In this document: positions 5,274-5,405 of the stretch, piece by piece
How the letters are laid out: each line of letters opens with the position of its first letter
How positions within the stretch are numbered: position 1 is the first letter of the stretch
Source of the DNA: Mxb001 sp051007175
GTDB taxonomy: Bacteria > Actinomycetota > Actinomycetes > S36-B12
Length of the DNA: 5,405 nucleotides
NCBI GenBank assembly: GCA_051007175.1
Contig: JBPCSL010000083.1
Coordinates: forward strand, 1 to 5,405
Reading direction: 5' to 3'
Position numbers and translations under genes: made by a program
Notes under the pieces: generated by a model
The model's input: only the letters and a program-made list of their open reading frames with translations
Told to the model about the DNA's origin: nothing
Databases searched by the model: none

Positions 5274-5405
5274 AGACATCCCCGTGGTCGGCTTGCGAGA
5301 GCCGTGCCCCTGCGGCTCTGGCCGCCGCTACAAGGCGTGCCATGGCAAGACGAAGGCGCGTGAGTCGATCGTGCACGTGTCCCGACCCTTCGAGGGACTG
5401 GCCTC
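5266..5405 (+). CDS. SEC-C zinc-motif protein, DUF5926-like, 5' part only
   Basis: Only the first 46 codons are present; the frame is open to the right edge. The product starts VAEDIPVVGLREPCPCGSG and carries CPCGSGRRYKACHG at residues 14-27. C14, C16, C25 and H26 match the zinc-binding SEC-C motif found at the C terminus of SecA and in many unrelated proteins. A short-spaced motif at the N terminus followed by a SRPFEGL-type segment (39-45) is what I recall of the actinobacterial DUF5926 proteins, often annotated loosely as SecA-like; they are not the translocase ATPase. The role is unknown, presumably cytoplasmic. GTG at 5266 is the only reasonable start because an in-frame TAG lies at 5254-5256. 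The gene overlaps the end of the acyltransferase by 8 nt in another frame and lacks a Shine-Dalgarno, so expression is probably from a leaderless transcript rather than only by coupling. Confidence 0.8.
   Translation, partial: MAEDIPVVGLREPCPCGSGRRYKACHGKTKARESIVHVSRPFEGLA

Overview
The base composition is very GC-rich, codon use is strongly GC3-biased, GTG starts are frequent, and there are long mirror-image open frames on the opposite strand. Together with the partial SEC-C protein at the right end, which resembles the actinobacterial DUF5926 group, this points to a high-GC Gram-positive actinobacterium. I cannot name the genus from the sequence alone. It looks like an ordinary chromosomal neighbourhood: I see no transposase, phage gene, tRNA, rRNA or CRISPR array.

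Left half (1-1738) is transcribed leftward and encodes three exported proteins. A 232-aa secreted protein (1738-1040) comes first. Two hairpins that share a 21-bp core follow it. Next is a Thr/Val-rich secreted protein of about 214 aa (902-258), which appears to be a diverged paralogue of the first. Its stop codon overlaps a possible start of a polysaccharide-deacetylase (NodB-homology) protein whose 3' end lies beyond base 1.

The 161-bp divergent intergenic region (1739-1899) separates the two halves. It holds a strong Shine-Dalgarno for the leftward gene, an 11-bp inverted repeat, a 7-bp-stem hairpin, and a -10-like element that reads in both directions.

Right half (1900-5405) is transcribed rightward. 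It carries an FAD-linked D-2-hydroxyacid dehydrogenase of the GlcD/D-lactate/D-2-hydroxyglutarate dehydrogenase family, a 654-aa acyltransferase-3/SGNH fusion for O-acylation of surface glycans, and the first 46 codons of a SEC-C zinc-motif protein. These genes are packed closely (17-bp gap, then an 8-bp overlap). However, the second and third each have a TANNNT -10-like hexamer ending exactly 6 nt before a GTG start and no Shine-Dalgarno, which is the layout of leaderless transcripts. The cluster may therefore be several transcription units rather than one operon.

Taken together, the deacetylase, the two secreted paralogues and the membrane O-acyltransferase suggest a cell-envelope modification neighbourhood. 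The oxidoreductase has no obvious link to that theme. I found no clearly new defence or mobile system. The best leads are the paralogous secreted pair with its duplicated hairpins, and the repeated leaderless promoter geometry.
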